The notes: generated from the letters alone by a model not told the origin. A stretch of DNA of 64,000 nucleotides from Baylisascaris procyonis (GCA_037389465.1 JAZARR010000074.1:558001-622000), one strand, 5' to 3'; numbered from the stretch's first letter, positions 38,891 to 52,910 are shown. Made by a program: numbers and translations.

Positions 38891-41800
38891 AACCTCTGCT
38901 GAATTGAATTACTACAATAAACGGATATGAGCACAATAAACAGACCCACGCAAGCGAATATCTCATAGGGCGCTAAATAATACATAAGAGGTGCGTACAG
39001 CTCATCACTTTATCTCTAGGAAACAAAAAGTAGCCACCAAAAAGCTGCTATGGCTGAAAATATTTAATAAAATATTTCAAAAAAAGTGCTCATAAGCAGG
39101 CCTTCGTAAAAGGAGCCCCAGTGAATGCCTCGGCATGTGAAATGGCGAATCGTATTTCTATGGTGGACATTCCACTGCGGTGAGCGCCCCCATCGGGGGG
39201 ATTTAGTTTCTCAGAATCTCCCGCGAGGGCTGGCGCAGCTCCTAAGGGGGGAATCCCTGGGAGGCGGAAGAGTGAAAACGCCCGTTTCTCTTGCGAGACT
39301 TTTCACACCGTTGATGATGTTGTGCGGTATTGTTTTCATGGGAAGCTGCCACAAGAAGAATTTTTGAAAAGGTGCAGTCTTGGCGTATCCTTGGCAACTC
39401 GTTTCATATAGAAATTGCAACTGAAGCCCAAGATGTATTTTATTGCCAAGAACACTTGCATGCTTTGTTAAATGCCTATGGCAGTGAGATTTTAGCAACT
39501 GCTCCAAAGGAAGGTTATTCACTTCGTGATCACTGAGAAGGCGCTGTGATAATGCAAGTTGCATGGGGACAAGGAGGGTAGTGAAGGGCCCTTTCCTGTG
39601 ATGAAATCCCTTTCCGCATCATAGATATTCTGCCCATAAGAATTGGCCAAAAAATACGCAAGAATTTCTGCATCGTTTGAGCTTCATAATATATCGCTTA
39701 AACGGAAGTCAAGTTCTGGATATGTTTATCTCGTATATCTCCTAAGCGGTTTCAACTTGGGTTTCACAAGTCTGCTTCGTGTACTTTTAAGCAATCTATA
39801 AGCAGTTTCTATCGCATAACGTTTCGATCCGGTGCATCTGATTTGATAAGGTCTTTAAAAACTCCGCACATGAAATCGATACACCTGCATAGTCGCACTG
39901 ATCTCATTGGCATCCAAAAAACACACTAAGAAACAAGAAACAGACGACGAAATTTAAGAAGATGATTATTTCGCAAGGCACGTTTCGCCATTTCCCTCGA
40001 GACATTGGATCTGTATTATGGCATCTTGCCGAAAAGAAATCATGTAACCAAAAAAACGCCCCCCCCCCCCCCATACCAACAATTTATACCATTCTAAATT
40101 CTGTTCTCAGTGACAGCCGTTAATAATGTAGCGCAATGTTGACACAAACTTTAGTAAAACGTTATTACAACAAGTGAAAAAGGTGACTTTCAAGGGTGAG
40201 GTTGAAGCAATAGAAAGCTCCGGAACTCATAAACCTTGAGGATTCTTAGATCACTGTGATTTGAAAGCAAAAAACTGAACACAGATCTGAGCCTTTTTTT
40301 ACATCTAAGAGAAAGAATAAGAAATGGATGAAACTAATTGAAATAATTATATACTATAATGAAAGCATCGCTCAGCCATCGTCCCCACACACTATCAGAA
40401 GAAGAGAACTGAATAACGGGTGCGCGGAATTAAAAGATGCATCCCTTCTTTAGGTGATGTAGAGCGAACGGCACACCACCGTTTTCATCATGACTTCATT
40501 CATTCTTCGCTCAAAACACCTTATTGTCAAACTCGCACATCCGCGGGGTTATTTTTGTTTCAGAGCAGATCAGAAGGTAGCTGGAAAGAAGGAATTGTAC
40601 TCCTTCTATTTCGCTGTGAGCATTGTTCGCGAATTCTGGCCATGATACACTCAGAAACTCTGGTTTTCCGGAAATTCCGTGATACCTGTTTTGATTACTA
40701 TCGGGAGTCAGTTATTTCGGCACAATTTGTAAAATTGTTTAAAAAAAGACGCCAAAAGCATCGAAAATTTATTGCCTCAGACGATTTCTCTTTAAAATTA
40801 AATAGAAAATTCGCTTCGTTCACGCCCTTGTTTAATTTATCGCTAACGGTGATTAATTGCTGTCAATGTTTGTATGCAAGGTCTCACCTGTCATTTGCTT
40901 CCTTTATAACTGGAAGATTGTTCGGCGATGAATGAGCGATGATCTTTAACCGCTATTGTTCAGATGTGCTTGAGATATTGTGCGTTACCCACCCGAGATC
41001 GTGGAGGGAAATAGCTCGTTTCAAGGGACAGCGTATTGATTTTTTCATCCTCGAATGAAGCAAATTTTCATAACCTTATGGTGCTATTCAGCTCTCCGTT
41101 CCGCACAATATTACACAGTGAACATCACAGTAGGAATTCAGGTACGTCGGCCTTGGTTGCAGCAGTCTGGTAGTTCCAGATGCCGATGATAGAACGGTGT
41201 TCATGAAAGGTGATAAATAAAAAAGCTACTTTCTGAAAAAAAATACATGAAATTCTGCAAGGTTATGCAGCAACCGAGGTCGGAATGTCGTGGAGGTGAT
41301 GCCATTCTCAAGAAGATAAATGTTTGAAGACAGAGCGAAAGGATAAAATTTGAAAAGCGAATCGCGATGATGGAGTACAATATTTGTGACATAGCGGGAC
41401 AACTAGGCGGTTCTCTATTTGCATTCCGCGCAGCGAACTTTATTTTCTTGAATTTCAACAGTTCTTGCAATATTCAAACCAAAGCTCATCTGTGCAACTT
41501 CCTATCGCTCTTCAGATCTTGAAAACCGCTATTTGCAATAATCGGGTACTTCACGATCAACTGGAAGACTCTATAGCATGAACATCACATAATAATAAAA
41601 ATCTTTATTTATAGAATCAAGAAACCATGGAATCGTGCACGGAAGCAATAAAGCATGCGTATAAAAGCTGCACATACGTTTAAAAACCCAAAAGGCGGTT
41701 AACGAAAAAAAAAACCAGACATCATGAGGAAAAGAGACACATAGGAATACAGAAATGAACATGTGACATTTAGTCGCAACCGGCAAGCAGCGGATATCGC

Positions 41801-42523
41801 CGACAGATCACGCTGCTCGAAACGTCGCTTTACGCACGAAAACTTACCAGCCATACCACATATGGTAAGAAGTTCCAGACTGGAACAACACGAAAAGGAA
41901 AACAACGAAGTGCATCACTTCGATTCTTTGACTCCTTTTAATTTGAAGATGGTGCAAACTTTGTAAAAAGAAAATGCTCTCGAACGGAATAACTGCGAAA
42001 CCTCTGACAGTCTCGAAGCATAAATATAAGTCGAACTGAGCTCTGCGATGCCGCAAAGGTTTCTAATCAAAAATACGAAGGCGCTGCTTGTAATTAGGCT
42101 GGAACGATCCACGAAAAGCTTTCCCGAGGGCCGCGCTAGCGAAGCGACACTGAATTTCGTTAATTACCCCGATATCTTTTTTTCACTGATGGGGACCAAA
42201 CCTAACTACAGTACGCCAAAAATGAAGCTACAGTAAGCAGCGAAACCTTTCCGACACTTTTCTACGTAAATGTATAGCACTGCACGAAAAAACAATTGGC
42301 AACTTCAGCAGCCCTCCGCGAAACTTCAACACACTGATTGTGCCAGCTTAGATTGGAGCTCATGTAAGCATTTAAATCCTTCTATACTTCCTTTGCAGGA
42401 ATGCCGAGACTGCACAAACGCAGAGGACATGAAGCCGAGAAATTTACGAGCACGACAAAGCATTTCTCAGCGCATGTATCATGTTGCCATAGCTGTAACC
42501 ACTTTTCCAGTAAAACCTTGCAT

Positions 42524-43460
42524 TGAAATAACGTACCCGAATAAGGGCTCAATAACAGAAATGTACATTTTCAAATCATCAATATAAAGCTTGCAAGAGC
42601 TTAGTAAATTTTCTGCGATGTCATTTATGAAATAGAAGGGCCCAGAATTCTACAATGCGGGACTCCACTGAGCAAAGAATGAAGCGAAGACAAGGCATCT
42701 CCAACTTTCGTTCTGAAACTTCGTCCGCTTACAATCTTTCAACAAGCTAGGACAGCGCTATCTATTCCACGGGTCCTCAGCTTGAATAACAGTTTCAGGT
42801 TGGTCACCAGTCAAAAGCCCTGGCAGAATCAATACATACGACATCTGTTTGGAAACCGCCATTGAGAGCTTCATACCAGTGGAATTAGGACGTTGGAGTG
42901 CAGAATTTCCCTTGAGGAAGCAGTGCTGGTCATCACTGATTACACTATAAAGGCTAAGCTGACTCAGAATTGATTTTCTTGGAATAATTTCAAGCACCTT
43001 GCAAAATGATGACGTATGACTAATGGGACGGTAATTGCAAACACGGCTTAATCGAGGCTTTTTCGGCAATGATACCGCATTTGCAGTTATCCCAGTATTT
43101 GGAACAGTGCCTTACACAATTTCTTCGTGAATCACAAATGAAAGCAATTGTGAGATCTTGGGCGTCACGGTCACGGGCAGCCGAAATCCTTTAGAGAGTG
43201 TAACTTCACGCTAATGGCATTCAGGGCGAATTCCATTTACAGAAAAAAAAAGCATTACATTGCTCACCCCTAATGAATAAAAGACAAACAATTGGTGTGA
43301 AGGAATCTGCTTCATGCAACGAAAACTGCCACTGATTCAAGAACGATAAATTCCTCCGCAATTCACTAGTAAACCAAACGTTATGAGGAATATATTCAGG
43401 AAATAATTCGCTGCTTTCGTCTATGCTTAAAGTGACTTTAGCGTGCAGGCACACAGTTGA
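42524..43460 (-). pseudogene. LINE reverse-transcriptase relic, unit 3
   Basis: Same element; its reverse-transcriptase core matches unit 2. A 2-bp deletion near 43,322 shifts the frame in the linker region (the QWQF stretch), which is extra decay not present in units 1 and 2. Confidence 0.8.
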
Positions 43461-43648
43461 AAATTTGCATGTTTCGTTGTTTGATATTACATGTTATCCC
43501 TTCGGATGCGATCCCTGCATGCGGTCACCAATTTCTCACCTTATAAATTGATAATCACTGTGCAAACTGGATGCGATGAGAAGCGCCATATCGACAACAA
43601 AGGAACTTAGTGAATCCATAGGTGAACAAACTACATATACGCGCATGT

Positions 43649-43669
43649 AAAAAAAAAAAAAAAAAAAAA
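43649..43669 (+). repeat. Poly(A) run of 21 in unit 3
   Basis: The run is 11 A in unit 1 (about 8,768) and 9 A in unit 2 (about 26,211). This length change is one of several copy-specific marks separating unit 3. Confidence 0.9.
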
Positions 43670-45588
43670 CTGTTCCTCGCGCTTTTTATGCTTCAGGGAA
43701 TTCTTTCTTGGAAAGCAGTAATGATGAAACGAAAATTTTTCTTTGCTTTACGTAAAATCTGCAATGCCTTATTTTGCAAGTCACTTCACATTCAACCGCA
43801 AAAGACAGCTATCTAACTCATAGGTCGCTTCTTTCTTTTATTATTTCACGATAATTAGGTTAAACTAAAATTCAAATGACGTTTTTCGAGGAAACCATTG
43901 CTCTACAGCGCACAGAACAATCCACAACTTGGGAAATTTCCGTATGCATAACCAGCGGGGAGGAAACGTTGGTGACGTAGCCAATGCTCAATATTTTATC
44001 CATTGATGTTGATAGATTCGGTGATGCGTTTCATGAAGTTTTCGACAGTGGGGACGGAGGAGTGGAAAACGGGCTGTGAAGGTGAAGAGTCCGTGCTTGC
44101 TTGCCATTATCTGGTCTCTCAAGACCGCATAGAACCTTCCTTCTCTTAAAACCTTATCAGATTTATTAAACCCTCAGCGAAAGTAAAGAGACACGAGGAG
44201 AACGAGGAGCAGAAAGGAAGGAGGAGAAGAGGGGGGAGGGGAGGCCGGCAGTAGAGAGCTTCAGCACCCGACAGCGCGACTCAAAGATTCGATCTGCGTG
44301 TCATTTTTTTTTTGTCCTGCACGAAGCAGTTGGTCTTGGATTAGCTGATCCTTCTTACAGATCCGCTCCACAAGCAAACAAAAGATGCTGAAAACTAGTG
44401 GATTAATTTCAGGGAATTGAACAGCAAAGGCTTTCCGTATCAGTCGACACGGAGGTGTCCGACATGGCTCAGCTGCGGGAGCCGACTGTCATCTCGGATC
44501 GATGAATAAGTGAATAAAAATCCCACTTGTACATGGCCCTCCTTCGAAGTGCCGTTAAGTGCTTGGGAATGGTATATGCTGCAAAATGTTCTGGATGAAG
44601 TGCATGGAAGGACCTTCAGAACTTTTTTTTTTAACAAGCAACACTGTTTGAGCCTCATACATCCAAATCACAACCTCCGAGAGGAAATAAAAAGATTGTC
44701 ATGCGAATGGATCCCACTGCAGCATCATTGAGAAGGGATAAAATATCAGCCGCTGGAGAGGTTTGATTCGTTTTGGCACCGAACGCGATAACAGCCCACT
44801 CAACTGCAGAAACAGAGACAAGTAAATAAACAAGATTATGCTATCGGTTATGTTACAGTGTAAAATAATCCTTGCAAACGCCTATCCTATTGATCTCATG
44901 TGAATGTAACGCACCTGAACAATACATCATAAGCCAAAACAACAGGAAGGCAAATAAACGCATAACTCTTTTCTAACGGAATGTGGAGAAGTGATGCCAC
45001 AACGAAGGGATCTGCTTGCATGATTGCAGAGAATGCAGCAAACATGCGCCTTCTTGATGCAATTATTTGCAGTAAGCATCCGATTTCCGCACACAGTTAT
45101 TTGCCTTCTTGTGTGGGTTCTGGGAGAATGCTATGAAACCGTTGCGTTTTTCTTGGTTAAAGACGAAGTCCACATCACTTTCGTCTTCAGGTGCACTGGA
45201 CAGAAATGAATAAAAAAGATCGTGCGGTGTCAAAAGAAACCAATATTACCGATTCTCGGAAGATCTGAATGGTGAAAGATGATATCCCGGAGAATTTCTG
45301 ATGATATCACGCAAAAACCTCATGAAGTGGGCTAATTTCGAGCAGCCGAAAGGAATTTGCGACAGGTGTGTGCTCAAAGTGCTCAAAATGTTGTTCAAAA
45401 AGCGTTCATATCTATGACATGCAAACGTTTGGAAAAAATGCCCCGTGAAGAAACGAACAAAGCAACTGGAAATTGAAGGTCGTCAGCCGCCTAAAACAAA
45501 TAGGCAAATTTGTCACAGAGGTCAGGACAGTAAGGGTGTATATACCCCACCAGTCTAACCGGTTCAGTTCTTTCCCGATCAGTGTTAG

Positions 45589-45777
45589 ATGAAAAACCTC
45601 CCCATAAAAAAAGCAAGTATGTCGAATTTCTCGCCTATTAAAATTCACCCAGCCTCCGTGGGGCGCTACGGGATCAATGCGGAGTTCGACAAAAACGATC
45701 AAGCCATCCTCTGCGAAAGAACCACCGAATTTTCGAAGTTTACATTCATTGACTTACAAGCCGAAACCAGCGAGTGA
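45589..45777 (+). other. Unbroken version of the candidate exon (unit 3)
   Basis: Frame of 62 codons, MKNLPIKKAS...RYGINAEFDKNDQAILCER...DLQAETSE. The TAA of the other units is CAA here, and a GTGAGT donor overlaps the end (45,774-45,779). No partner exons were found, so coding status is unproven. Confidence 0.3.
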
Positions 45778-48087
45778 GTGAAAAGAAAGGCATACATAAA
45801 TACGTTTATGCGTGACACTGGTACACAGCAATTTGTAAATGGAAATGTTTAAAAGCGTTCAAGGAAAGAAATTTTTTTTCGTCCCATTTTTTTATTTTCA
45901 CTAGTTTTTCACCATTTTTAGTTTTTCCGGACGCTCGCGGTACAAAATGAAATGAAATATTCCGTAAAAGTAAGCAAGAGATGGCTTGCGCAATCCATCA
46001 AACAGTTTCCTTAGTTCGATGGCTTAAAATTGTGGCTCGAAAGGCGCCAGAGATTGCTTTATCAGCTACCAAGACAAGTAAGTCTCGGCACACTTCAGTG
46101 CGTGCGTGAATCTGGTAGGGACCAATGAATCACCTCGAAAATTCGTGCAGAGGTCTATTCATCTAAGCCAGTTTCAAGATTCCTTGCTTAGTGCTTCTGT
46201 GTTGTAACAGCAGCAGACTGGATACGCAGAGAAGAACGAATGCATGCATACGCGAAGATCTATGCGGCACCCGCAGTGACCCAACTCTAATGGATTTTGT
46301 AGATTCAAAATTGATTCGCAAGACTGACATGTTACGCAATCTGAAAATTTCGCTTTTTGTGTCGCAACCGATCAGTTATAACGACTTGATTTGCGAGCAA
46401 TAACTGAAATAGAGCGCAGTGAAATCACTTTCGGAGGTGCAAACGATGTGCACTATGTCGGCAATAAAACTGCTTTACGATGCGGCAACTCTGTCAATTA
46501 TGGAGGGTTTACTATAATGAAGTTCAGTAGAAGTATTTTAACAAGAAAAGAGTGTCACGCGATTGCATCCGTGCCAACTAATAGGCTATCTGAAGAAGAA
46601 CAAACCAAAAGTGCCTAACGAGTGGGTTAACAGATGCTTACTCAAGTTTTTTTTCTTGGACCGTCGATATTTCCATCTTTATACTCTTGAGCTTCTCTGC
46701 TGCACTCGGAACTGCTCGAGATCTTCAAGGGAACGATATATAAATGTGCTTAATGAGCAAACTGGCCTGATCCGAAGAAGGCTCGGCCATTTGTGCCCAT
46801 CCTTTTCTCGAGCAATGTGCGCCAACTTCTTGGTTGGTTCGTCAAAAGTTTCATCACGATGTTCGGGGGACACTCCTCAGCTCTGCGATTGCCCGGCACC
46901 TCAAATTAAAACTTAGTATAGTTTCAAACAACATTGTAACGCGACCTAAGAAACGGACACAAGAACATCATAAAACGTGGCCTCAGATAGCGAAGGTAGA
47001 TTTTGCCGACGCGTTAACGGACAAGATGCAAACGTATTGCAAAGAGATTGCTAAGCGTCAATTTATTGACAACCAATGATGATAAGGAAGTTGAAAACAT
47101 GAATCAAAGGGTAAAACAATAAAACCGAATAATGTTGACAAACGTAGGGCAGTTGCACTTCCACACCAATGGCAACGCCGATTTACTGAAGTATGCAAGA
47201 TGTCGGATCTGATAATTTCGTGAGCTGCTGCGTTGAGACGCATTTCAATTTCATTCCTCTGGTAGCTAGATAACCTACTCACATGTCTTCGTTAACGACT
47301 TAAAGAAATATGCTGACGATACAAAGGAAGGCGAAAAGGCTTCCGAGAAATACAGTACTAATTCAGAGGAGTGGAGTGGAGAACAAAAGGATCATGATAA
47401 CTGTTCAAAGAAGTACTATATCGGCTGAAGTGAACACGATAGGGACTAACTGGAGAATAAAAGCACTTCGCTAGAATACGCAATAAGCAAACAAATAGGT
47501 AAGCTTGTCAGGCGGACTGATGCGTAATTTATCATCCCAAAGAAGAAGCAGTTTCGTTGGTCATGATCCCAATTCAGAACATCTTCAGCATCTTGCCTCT
47601 AAAATGATGCAACAATGGTTTGGGTGGTGGATGGAGGACTTACGGTAAAAACTATAAGTTAAATAAGCACGCCATGTGAGTTTTTGGTAAAGTTAAATGC
47701 CTTGTGCAACATAGCAGTAATCAATACCTCTTAGTAGAACGCTAAAAAGTAGGTGGAAAAAGTCACAAGCGAAAACTGAGCAAGGAAAGAAAAGAGCTTG
47801 TGGCCTGTCGTGTTTATTAAAATAATCCTGCGCAACCTGAAGTAATAGACGAGCAGATGGTTTCATCCATCGAGAGGATATCGCAGAGGTAGCAGCTTTC
47901 AAAGCACAATCATAAGCTAAATAGTGCACCAACTGGTCCGGCATTATCTTCAAGAGCTCGAAAGTTCGTCTTTATGGAATGCATTATGGAAAAGCTGCAC
48001 CAATGCACATGCACTCATGTCTGTCTGTCCCTCTCTCCTTCAGTTTCAGCCTTGTATTGCATTGGGGCCCTTCGGGGAGAGGTGGCC

Positions 48088-48172
48088 ATGAACTACGAAC
48101 ACGACTTCACTGATTCGGCTACATCTCTTCGCAAAAAATATAAAATTGATGAACACTTCTCCCTTATATTTG
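48088..48172 (+). other. Possible orphan first exon
   Basis: Right after unit 3 breaks off, an ATG in good context (GTGGCCATGA) opens a 28-codon hydrophilic frame (MNYEHDFTDS...DEHFSLIF) ending at a plausible GGTATGC donor in phase 1. The phase does not fit exon 2 of the transporter gene downstream (which needs a phase-2 donor), so it is not simply its first exon. Partner exons and family were not found. Confidence 0.3.
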
Positions 48173-48224
48173 GTATGCTTAGTTCTACCTTTTGATGCTC
48201 AAATGGAGTGTTCTTTGACCATTC

Positions 48225-50285
48225 ATTTTGTTTCACTGCTTAGGTGATTAAATCTTTTCCCGCATCATAGATATTCTGCCCACAAGGATTGGCCAAAAAA
48301 TACGCAAGAACTTCTGCATCGTTTGAGTTTACATAATATATTGATTAAACGGAAATCAGGTTCTGCATATGTTTATCTCGCATATCTACAAAACGGTTTC
48401 AACTTTGGTTTTATAAATCTCCACAGCGAAGTTTTTAGTTGCAGTCTATAAGCACTCTGCACCGCATTACGTTCCGATTCGGTGCATTTAATTTGATAGA
48501 AAATGTTTGAAAATCTTTGAAAAAAATACAGTAAACCGATACACCTGTCCAGCCGCACTGATCTTATTGGCACCGAAGATACAGATCCGTTCATTATAGC
48601 CAACGAAATGAAAAAAAGAAAAAGATTATTCCACAGGACACGTTTCACCATTTCTCTTGAGAGAGTGGATCTGTATTGTGGCAATGGCATCTTGCTGGAA
48701 CAGAAATCAGTAATCAAAAGAAACGCTCCCCCAATATCAACAATTTACACCATTATAAATTTTGTTCTCAGTGACAACCGTTAATAATGTAGCGCAAAGT
48801 TGACACAAATCTTTAGTATAAAGTTATCACCACAAATGAAAAAGATGATTTTCAAGAGTGAGGTTGAGTTAGTAGAAAGCCTCAGAACTCATAAAGCTTG
48901 AGAATTGTTAGACTAGGGTAATTTTGAAAGCGACAAACTCAATACCAGCTTTAAACCACCTAAAACAAGGAATAAGAAAGGGATGAAACAATGAAACAAT
49001 TATATACCATAGTGAAAGCATCACTCAGCTATCGTCTCACGCACTTAGAAGAAAAGTGAATGAAAATCGCACGACAATAGAAGATGCACCTTTTCTTTAA
49101 GCAATGTACAGTAAACTTTGGCTTCGGCGAAAACATTACTATTTTTATCAACTCAGGTATTTCCTATATCGAATTTTCATATTTTCTATAGTGATTTTTT
49201 GATAACATTGTTGTTATGTGCAGAGTTTTAACGCTTTCAGCTCCATTTCTGTCGAAGCTTATCTGCACAGCACTAACTCAAAGACATCCCAATAAAACCA
49301 ACCAGCCCGAACACTGCTAACGATACAAAGAAAATATTTGAACTAATTTTAGTTTATGAGTGGGCGATGAAAGGAAAAGAACTGATATTGGCCATATATT
49401 TTGGTGCAAAAGATTCAATTCCGAAAGCGGCACTTCAACTGATCTCAAAAAATGACCATCGCATTGAAACAGTTAATGCATGAAGAAAAATAAAATGAAT
49501 GAATATCATTTTGTCATCACGTTTTCGTCTCAGTGGATAATGTCTGCCGGGTGGAAATAAAATTTTCCAGAAGGAGCGAATAAGCTTCCATTCTCGAGAG
49601 CACAAAATGGGATCTCGTTTCGATATTCCACCTGGTCCACTTTATAAAAGAACAGAAAATGACAGACAGAAGAGAGGTACAAAATTGAAGAATGGTCATG
49701 ATAACCAGGAAATGGGATCGAAAGACGGAGAATTCCACAGATATCTGTAATGAAACAGGACCGTGATAGGTTCACAAGAACCTCTTTCACAGCTTTGTCC
49801 AATTCAACAAATCCACAAGGTATTTTTCGGCACGGATGGCAATCCTACTTATACAGAAGCGTGTCAGCTACAACTTGTTTCAGAGCATGTCACAATGTAG
49901 CTGGATAAACGGAACTCTTACCTCTGTATTTTGCTGTGGGCATTGTTCACGAATTCTGATCATGTATAGACTGAGAAACTCTGGTTTTCCGGAAATTCCG
50001 TGATACCTGTTTTGATTACTATCGGAGAGTGTCTCATTTTGGTGCAGTTCACTAAATTTGGTGAGAAAAGAGGCTAAAAGCATCGAAGATTTACTGCTCC
50101 AGGCGATTTTCCTTTAAACTTCTCTTGTAGGTTCATTTCGTTTCCGACGTTGTTTTTTATTGCTGGCGGTGATTAATTGCTGTTCAGTGTTTGTATGCAG
50201 GGTCCCACTTGTCAGTTAGTTCTTGATAACTTGGTGATTGTTCATTGATGCTCTGGCAATAATGTTTACCCCTATCGTTGAAGCA
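48225..50285. repeat. Old diverged copy of a mid-unit segment
   Basis: Aligns to 4,375-5,760 of unit 1 in the same orientation, with visibly more substitutions than between the other units, and an extra stretch of roughly 700 bp (about 49,140-49,860) not present in units 1-3. One 52-bp piece (49,974-50,025) is perfectly identical to 5,445-5,496. It marks an older duplication at the right edge of the array. A minus-strand open frame at 49,530-49,802 inside the extra stretch is unsupported. Confidence 0.8.
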
Positions 50286-52910
50286 CATTTCGGTGGTGCA
50301 TCAACTCCTCGTCATAGCTATAGCGGTTATTGTCACCGATTTGTACTCTATTAAATCCTTCTAGCGACTTAATGAGGGAAAAATTTAACGATAAAATGCC
50401 CAAAGCGTCGCGCATTTTGTATCACTATTGTGTATAAACACCAAAAATAAATGAATGCGGCGAATTCAGTCGCACTCAAATTAGTGCCCATGACGTGTTT
50501 TATTAAAACGAAAACGTGAACTTTTTTTCGTTTTTGCTCATAAAAATTACATCATTTGCTCGAAAAAAATGTGGCAGATGTAAACACTTTCGATAATAGT
50601 CTGCATATCCCATCGTATAGAAATTACGCAAATCATCACTCGAAATCCGCTCTCATAATCCCCACAACCGCCCCTCTCACCCTATCTTTATCTCCTTTTT
50701 TTTTCACTTTCTACCCGCTGTGCTGCTCACTTCTTTGATTTATCATTTCCAATACAGCCATCTCTCATGACCGAGTCTTAAGCACAGTGAAGATAAAACG
50801 GTGGACGGATTGAAAATAAATTCACCATACGTTAAAATATGAACCACCATAGATTGCGACCCCCAGCAACCGATGCCCTCGACTAAAGTGACGGGATCAA
50901 TTCGCTGGTGTCCTTAAAACCCCATCATCACTAGCTTGCGTGCCTGCTACATAACTGAATTTAATCAATAATAGCAGTTAATTGCTGATGCATTTTAAAA
51001 GTGCACGTTTGCCGAACAATGAACTTGCTTGTTCAGCAATAAGAACGTAAGAATTACTGCAGAAATCAGATTATTCCAAGCTTATGTCCTTGTTGACATG
51101 TAAATATATCTACTTACTTTCCGTTACCTCCCCACTTCACTCTCAGTATAAGAGGTAGAATTATAGACTAGTGAAAGGTTAACCAAGATGCAACAAAATT
51201 CATCGTTTATAGCGACTACATTTCGATGACACTACTGCATTGGCTAGTTTCCATAATGCGTCATGTGAGGAGTACTGCACTGTCGAAAATTTCAAAAACA
51301 ACATACTTTATACAAGTAACGCCGAAATGTATCTGCTATCGAAAGTCACCAACATCATGCGACCCAAAACCTTTTAGTTTCCTTTGTTGACAGCTGTAAC
51401 GTTGTCTCCTTAATTACGACTGTAACGTTGCGTTTTTTGCGTCCCCGCAATCACTACGCACTTTCACGTGCGAAATTAGATTTTTTGAGCGATTCTTCCT
51501 CCTTAGCAGATTCTGCAGCCTATTTCTTTAAGTTCTGTATGGATCATATAGCACTGCATTTTGCGCAGACAGAAATTTTTGAAGAAAACAGTCGTGCAAT
51601 GTACTTAGAATGTTTGAACAGATTTTTATGCAAAATTCCCTGTAGCAAGTTACTATTGAGAAAAACAGAGTCAAAATTTGCGGCATTAGGCGCGTTAAAA
51701 TGTCCTTCCTCAGCACTATTAACCGCCTAAACTCATACTTGTGGTTTTTTTTGCATCCAGAAGAAATCGTTTTCGTATGAATGCCACATTTTTATGGTGG
51801 AGAGTTTCTTTTTCGTGCCTCTGAATGAAACGAATGTCATTCGCATGAGATTAGGGCAATTCATTTTAAATGTTTTGATAATTCCTGAGAAAAAGCACTA
51901 ATGCGTCCAGGCAATTAACTGTAGACACGTTCATGATAATGCTCTCAAAATGCGATAATCACATTGCAACAGTTTCCGGTGAAACAAGGTATTGGCGCCG
52001 GCTCAGAAGTGAATAAAGATTAAGGCACAGCACTGGTACTGCTGCCCTTGATTGGGCGTATTTATCTTCTTTTAAAAAGAAACATTGATACCCGAAGAGC
52101 ATTTAGGATGTCTATGGCGACAAGAGAATAGGTACCGAATCTGCTTTTTTTGAAGTATAACGATGTGCACAAATTCTTTTACCTCTAATGATACACTATG
52201 AGATTTGCTTGCAGTTCTAAAACATTTCTCAGACTATTTCAATAGGGAATTACTTTCGTGCTCGCAATCGTGTGTATTTCTGTGTTAGTCCCTGTTTAAA
52301 GTGTCTAAAGTGACGTCTTTGTGGTTCCGGAAATATGTCCAGAGAGATCAAGAGGTTCCAGCGATTGATCGATGACCATTGAAGAAATGAACGTGTAATT
52401 AGTTGCAGCTTTAGACACATTTTCAACATAACAATTGAGCATTCGAAACAAAGAAGCTGTAATTTTAAACTGCATCCGTTCTCGGCGTAACAATTAGCTT
52501 TGCTGCAGATTAAGTGCAGCTTTTTTTTCACGGTCAGTGTACTAATGAAGATTGTGCGATCTAAAAGAGTGTGTTGAGCGTATCGCTTTCACATATCTGT
52601 GTGTGGCAGGAACGGTGATTTTTGTTTGTTTTTTTTTTTTTTTTTAGGAGGGCGAGATAAGGGGTCTCACTCAAATCGCTGAGGTGTTTCCTTTCAGGAC
52701 GTTTATCTTTAAAAATTGCAGCTTCCTCCTCCCTTTGCTTAGAAGGATGTCATTCTAGACATATGAGCCCATCGAAGGATTTCTTTAATTTTCACACAAT
52801 TCAAATGCAAACATAACGGCAACAAAGTTAAATGGCAATGATGAAATGCAGTTGTGAGCACACACATGCTCCAAGAACAAAGCACCCAAACATTTGCGCA
52901 CTGTCGAAAG
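50286..52910. other. Single-copy spacer
   Basis: No similarity to the array and no recognisable exon. It includes a pyrimidine-rich stretch near 50,660-50,735 and a T-run at 52,629-52,645. Open frames here (e.g. 51,428-51,730) resemble nothing I know. Confidence 0.5.
52629..52645 (+). repeat. Poly(T) run of 17
   Basis: T-run ending in TTTTTAGGAG; it resembles an acceptor tract, but no exon follows that I can support. Confidence 0.85.

Larger units (their letters stand above)
37994..48064. repeat. Truncated tandem unit 3
   Basis: Matches unit 2 almost perfectly to about 43.3 kb, then continues at a few per cent divergence to about 48,064. There similarity to the unit stops, equivalent to unit-1 position about 13,773. 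The Fn3-like frame and a further epimerase terminal exon are therefore missing. Confidence 0.9.
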
